Assembly (NCBI GenBank): GCA_003449195.1
Contig: DMID01000094.1
Span: forward strand, 405-7,700
DNA: 7,296 bases
Origin: Lysobacteraceae bacterium
GTDB taxonomy: Bacteria; Pseudomonadota; Gammaproteobacteria; Xanthomonadales; Xanthomonadaceae
Reading direction: 5' to 3'
Every line of letters begins with the position of its first letter. Position 1 is the first letter of the stretch. A program made the translations under genes and the position numbers. The notes beneath the pieces were generated by a model. It was not told the DNA's origin. It saw only the letters and a program-made list of their open reading frames with translations, and ran no database searches. This document shows positions 5,533-7,296 of this stretch, piece by piece.

Positions 5533-6549
5533 ATGATCTTCAAGAACGTCTCCATCGCGGGACTGGCGCACGTCGATGCGCCGCACACGCTCACTTCCGA
5601 CGAAATCAACGAACGGCTCAAGCCGACCATGCAGCGCCTCGGGATCAAGACCGACGTGCTCAACGACATCGTCGGCGTGCACGCACGCCGCCTGTGGGAC
5701 GACGAAACCCAGGCCTCCGATGCCGCCACCATGGCCGCGAAGAAGGCATTGGCCGACGCCGGCATCGAGGCCGGCAAGGTCGGCCTGCTGGTCAACACCT
5801 CGGTCAGCCGCGACTTCCTGGAGCCGTCCACTGCCAGCATCGTCTGCGGCAACCTCGGCGTCAGCGATTTCTGCCAGACCTTCGACGTGGCCAATGCCTG
5901 CCTGGCCTTCATCAACGGCATGGACATCGCCGCGCGGATGATCGAGCACGGCGACATCGACTACGCCTTGGTGGTGGATGGCGAAACCGCCAACCTGGCC
6001 TACAACAAGACCCTGGACCGGCTGAGCTCGCCGGAGGCCACCGCGGAGCAGTTCCGCAACGAGCTGGCCACGCTGACCCTGGGCTGCGGCGCCGCCGCGA
6101 TGGTGCTGTGCCGCCGCGAACTGGCGCCGGAAGCGCCGTCGTACAAGGGCGGCGTGACCCGCTCGGCCACCGAGTGGAACACCCTGTGCCGCGGCAACCT
6201 GGACCGCATGGTCACCGACACCAAGATGCTGCTGATCGAGGGCATGAAGTTGGCGCAGAAGACCTTCGTCGCCGCGCGCCAGGCGCTGGGCTGGGCCGCC
6301 GACGAGCTGGACCAGTTCGTCATGCACCAGGTCAGCCAGGTGCATACCAAGGCCTTCATCACCGCCTTCAACATCGACCCGAAGAAGGTGCTGACCATCT
6401 TCGGCGAGCACGGCAACATCGGCCCGGCCTCGGTGCCGATCGTGCTGAGCAAGCTCAAGGAGCTGGGCAAGCTGAAGAAGGGCGATCGCATCGCCCTGCT
6501 CGGCATCGGCTCGGGCCTGAACTGCTCGATGGCCGAAGTGGTGTGGTGA
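5533..6549 (+). CDS. oleA: OleA, acyl-CoA condensing thiolase-fold enzyme of olefin biosynthesis
   Basis: OleA catalyses head-to-head, non-decarboxylative Claisen condensation of two long-chain acyl-CoAs to a 2-alkyl-3-ketoacid, the first step to long-chain cis-olefins. The protein has 338 residues, the length I recall for X. campestris OleA, and near-identical blocks (SIAGLAHVDAPHTLTS, NTSVSRDFLEPSTAS, FDVANACLAFINGMD). Active-site residues are C123 (acyl-accepting nucleophile, NACLAF), H265 (MHQVS), N295 (HGNIGP) and E97 (LEPSTAS), which enters the partner subunit's site. All four are offset by exactly 20 from the published X. campestris numbering Cys143/His285/Asn315/Glu117, as I remember it. 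FabH shares the Cys-His-Asn triad, but the EPSTAS glutamate and whole-length match favour OleA. Start 5533 fits the known N-terminus (IFKNVSIAG); an ATG at 5503 in frame would add ten residues. The ribosome-binding site is weak (GGCGCAG). oleB follows after 93 bp. Confidence 0.96.
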   Translation: MIFKNVSIAGLAHVDAPHTLTSDEINERLKPTMQRLGIKTDVLNDIVGVHARRLWDDETQASDAATMAAKKALADAGIEAGKVGLLVNTSVSRDFLEPSTASIVCGNLGVSDFCQTFDVANACLAFINGMDIAARMIEHGDIDYALVVDGETANLAYNKTLDRLSSPEATAEQFRNELATLTLGCGAAAMVLCRRELAPEAPSYKGGVTRSATEWNTLCRGNLDRMVTDTKMLLIEGMKLAQKTFVAARQALGWAADELDQFVMHQVSQVHTKAFITAFNIDPKKVLTIFGEHGNIGPASVPIVLSKLKELGKLKKGDRIALLGIGSGLNCSMAEVVW

Positions 6550-6553
6550 CAGC

Positions 6554-6570
6554 CGCCGCCGCACGCGGCG
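6554..6570 (+). other. Small hairpin just after the oleA stop
   Basis: CGCCGC (6554-6559) and GCGGCG (6565-6570) form a 6-bp stem with a 5-nt loop, starting 4 nt after the oleA TGA. It precedes a larger hairpin by about 20 nt. In such GC-rich sequence a stem of this size may be chance. Confidence 0.3.
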
Positions 6571-6592
6571 CCCGGTTGCAATGAATCAACGC

Positions 6593-6620
6593 GACGCCCG
6601 CGCCGAACGACGCGGGCGTC
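6593..6620 (+). terminator. Strong 10-bp hairpin between oleA and oleB
   Basis: GACGCCCGCG (6593-6602) pairs perfectly with CGCGGGCGTC (6611-6620) around the 8-nt loop CCGAACGA. It lies 43 nt after the oleA stop and 22 nt before the oleB ATG. TGCATGTCC follows, so there is no U-tract. It resembles the GC-rich hairpins after other genes in this window and may terminate some transcripts, or set the ratio of oleA to oleB mRNA by protecting the upstream 3' end. Confidence 0.5.
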
Positions 6621-6642
6621 TGCATGTCCAGCGAGTGATCCG

Positions 6643-7296
6643 ATGAACCTGCCCGGTTACCCCGCCCATCCCCGGCGTTTCCAAGTCCGCCCCGGCATCG
6701 CGATGAGCTACCTCGACGAGGGCCCGCGCGATGGCGAGGTCGTCGTCATGGTGCACGGCAACCCGTCATGGAGCTATTACTGGCGCACGCTGGTGGCGGG
6801 GCTGTCGGATCGCTACCGCTGCATCGTGCCCGACCACGTCGGCATGGGCCTGTCGGACAAGCCCGACGATGCGCCGTCCGCGCAGCCGCATTACGACTAC
6901 ACCCTGCAATCGCGCATCGACGATCTGCAGGCGCTACTGCGCCATGCCGGCATCGACGACGCCACGCCGGTGACGCTGGCCGTGCACGATTGGGGCGGCA
7001 TGATCGGCTTCGGCTGGGCGCTGCAGCATGCCGCGCAGGTCAAGCGGCTGGTGGTGCTCAATACCGCCGCCTTCCCGATGCCGCCGGCCAAGGCCATGCC
7101 GTGGCAGATCGCGCTGGGCCGGCACTGGAAGATCGGCGAGTGGGTCATCCGCGGCTTCAACGCGTTTTCGGCCGGTGCCTCGTGGCTGGGCGTGGAGCGG
7201 CGCATGCCGGCGCAGGTGCGCCGCGCCTACGTGGCGCCCTACGACAACTGGGCGAACCGCATCTCCACCATCCGCTTCATGCAGGACATCCCGCTG
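6643..7296 (+). CDS. oleB: OleB, alpha/beta-hydrolase beta-lactone decarboxylase (5' part; 3' end outside window)
   Basis: The first 218 codons are present and the frame is open to the right edge. OleB removes CO2 from cis-beta-lactones made by OleC, giving the final cis-olefin. It belongs to the haloalkane-dehalogenase-like alpha/beta hydrolases (subfamily III). Visible features are the oxyanion/halide-site motif HGNPSW (residues 38-43, with N40), an HVGMGLSDKP loop after strand 4, and the nucleophile elbow VHDWGG with nucleophile D116 and W117 next to it. The cap region follows from about residue 140. The catalytic His and acid lie beyond the window. By sequence alone it could be called a haloalkane dehalogenase; its place behind oleA decides for OleB. 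The ATG at 6643 is preceded only by a weak GAG at 6632-6634. oleC and oleD are expected downstream. Confidence 0.9.
   Translation, partial: MNLPGYPAHPRRFQVRPGIAMSYLDEGPRDGEVVVMVHGNPSWSYYWRTLVAGLSDRYRCIVPDHVGMGLSDKPDDAPSAQPHYDYTLQSRIDDLQALLRHAGIDDATPVTLAVHDWGGMIGFGWALQHAAQVKRLVVLNTAAFPMPPAKAMPWQIALGRHWKIGEWVIRGFNAFSAGASWLGVERRMPAQVRRAYVAPYDNWANRISTIRFMQDIPL

Noticed and set aside
5362..6564. 400-codon open frame on the minus strand opposite oleA
   Set aside because: Same composition effect; the plus strand holds OleA with all catalytic residues, and this antisense translation has no recognisable fold or signal.
6643..7296. Haloalkane dehalogenase for halogenated pollutants
   Set aside because: The fold and HGNPSW/HDWGG motifs are shared, but direct linkage to oleA makes OleB the better call; no other dehalogenation gene is seen.

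Overview
The window looks like chromosomal DNA of a Xanthomonadaceae/Lysobacteraceae gammaproteobacterium (Xanthomonas, Stenotrophomonas, Pseudoxanthomonas, Lysobacter and relatives). The grounds are uniformly high GC with strong third-position G/C, an Ax21-family outer-membrane protein (a family typical of this group), and an OleA whose sequence and active-site spacing closely match the X. campestris enzyme as I recall it. There is no sign of an insertion sequence, phage, integron, CRISPR array, tRNA or rRNA.

Left part (1-1721), all on the minus strand. In transcription order these are a small exported protein built from five imperfect repeats of about 27 residues (1227-1721), trmL, the tRNA wobble 2'-O-methyltransferase (698-1177), and the 5' part of an ax21-like beta-barrel gene (1-470, running off the left edge). 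A hairpin follows the repeat-protein stop. trmL has a TAGAAT box only 6 nt before its ATG and no Shine-Dalgarno sequence, so it may be read from a leaderless mRNA.

Middle (1722-2112) is a 391-bp divergent spacer without a gene. It holds a weak candidate promoter for the repeat protein and two palindromes, including a perfect 18-mer, upstream of the plus-strand gene.

Right part (2113-7296), all on the plus strand. It starts with an exported two-lobed M16 zinc peptidase (952 aa), followed by a terminator-like hairpin. Next is a small DUF4156 outer-membrane lipoprotein (107 aa) with its own plausible promoter. Then come oleA (338 aa, complete) and the first 218 codons of oleB. OleA condenses two fatty acyl-CoAs and OleB decarboxylates the beta-lactone at the end of the pathway to a cis-olefin. 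oleC and oleD are expected to the right of the window. A 10-bp perfect hairpin separates oleA from oleB.

Four of the seven genes encode predicted exported or envelope proteins, and the ole pathway makes membrane-associated hydrocarbons, so the region is biased to the envelope, but I see no evidence that it is one functional unit. Most of the content is recognisable. The least explained items are the five-repeat exported protein, the palindromes in front of the M16 gene, the leaderless arrangement of trmL and the hairpin inside the ole cluster. I do not see a clear undescribed multi-gene system.
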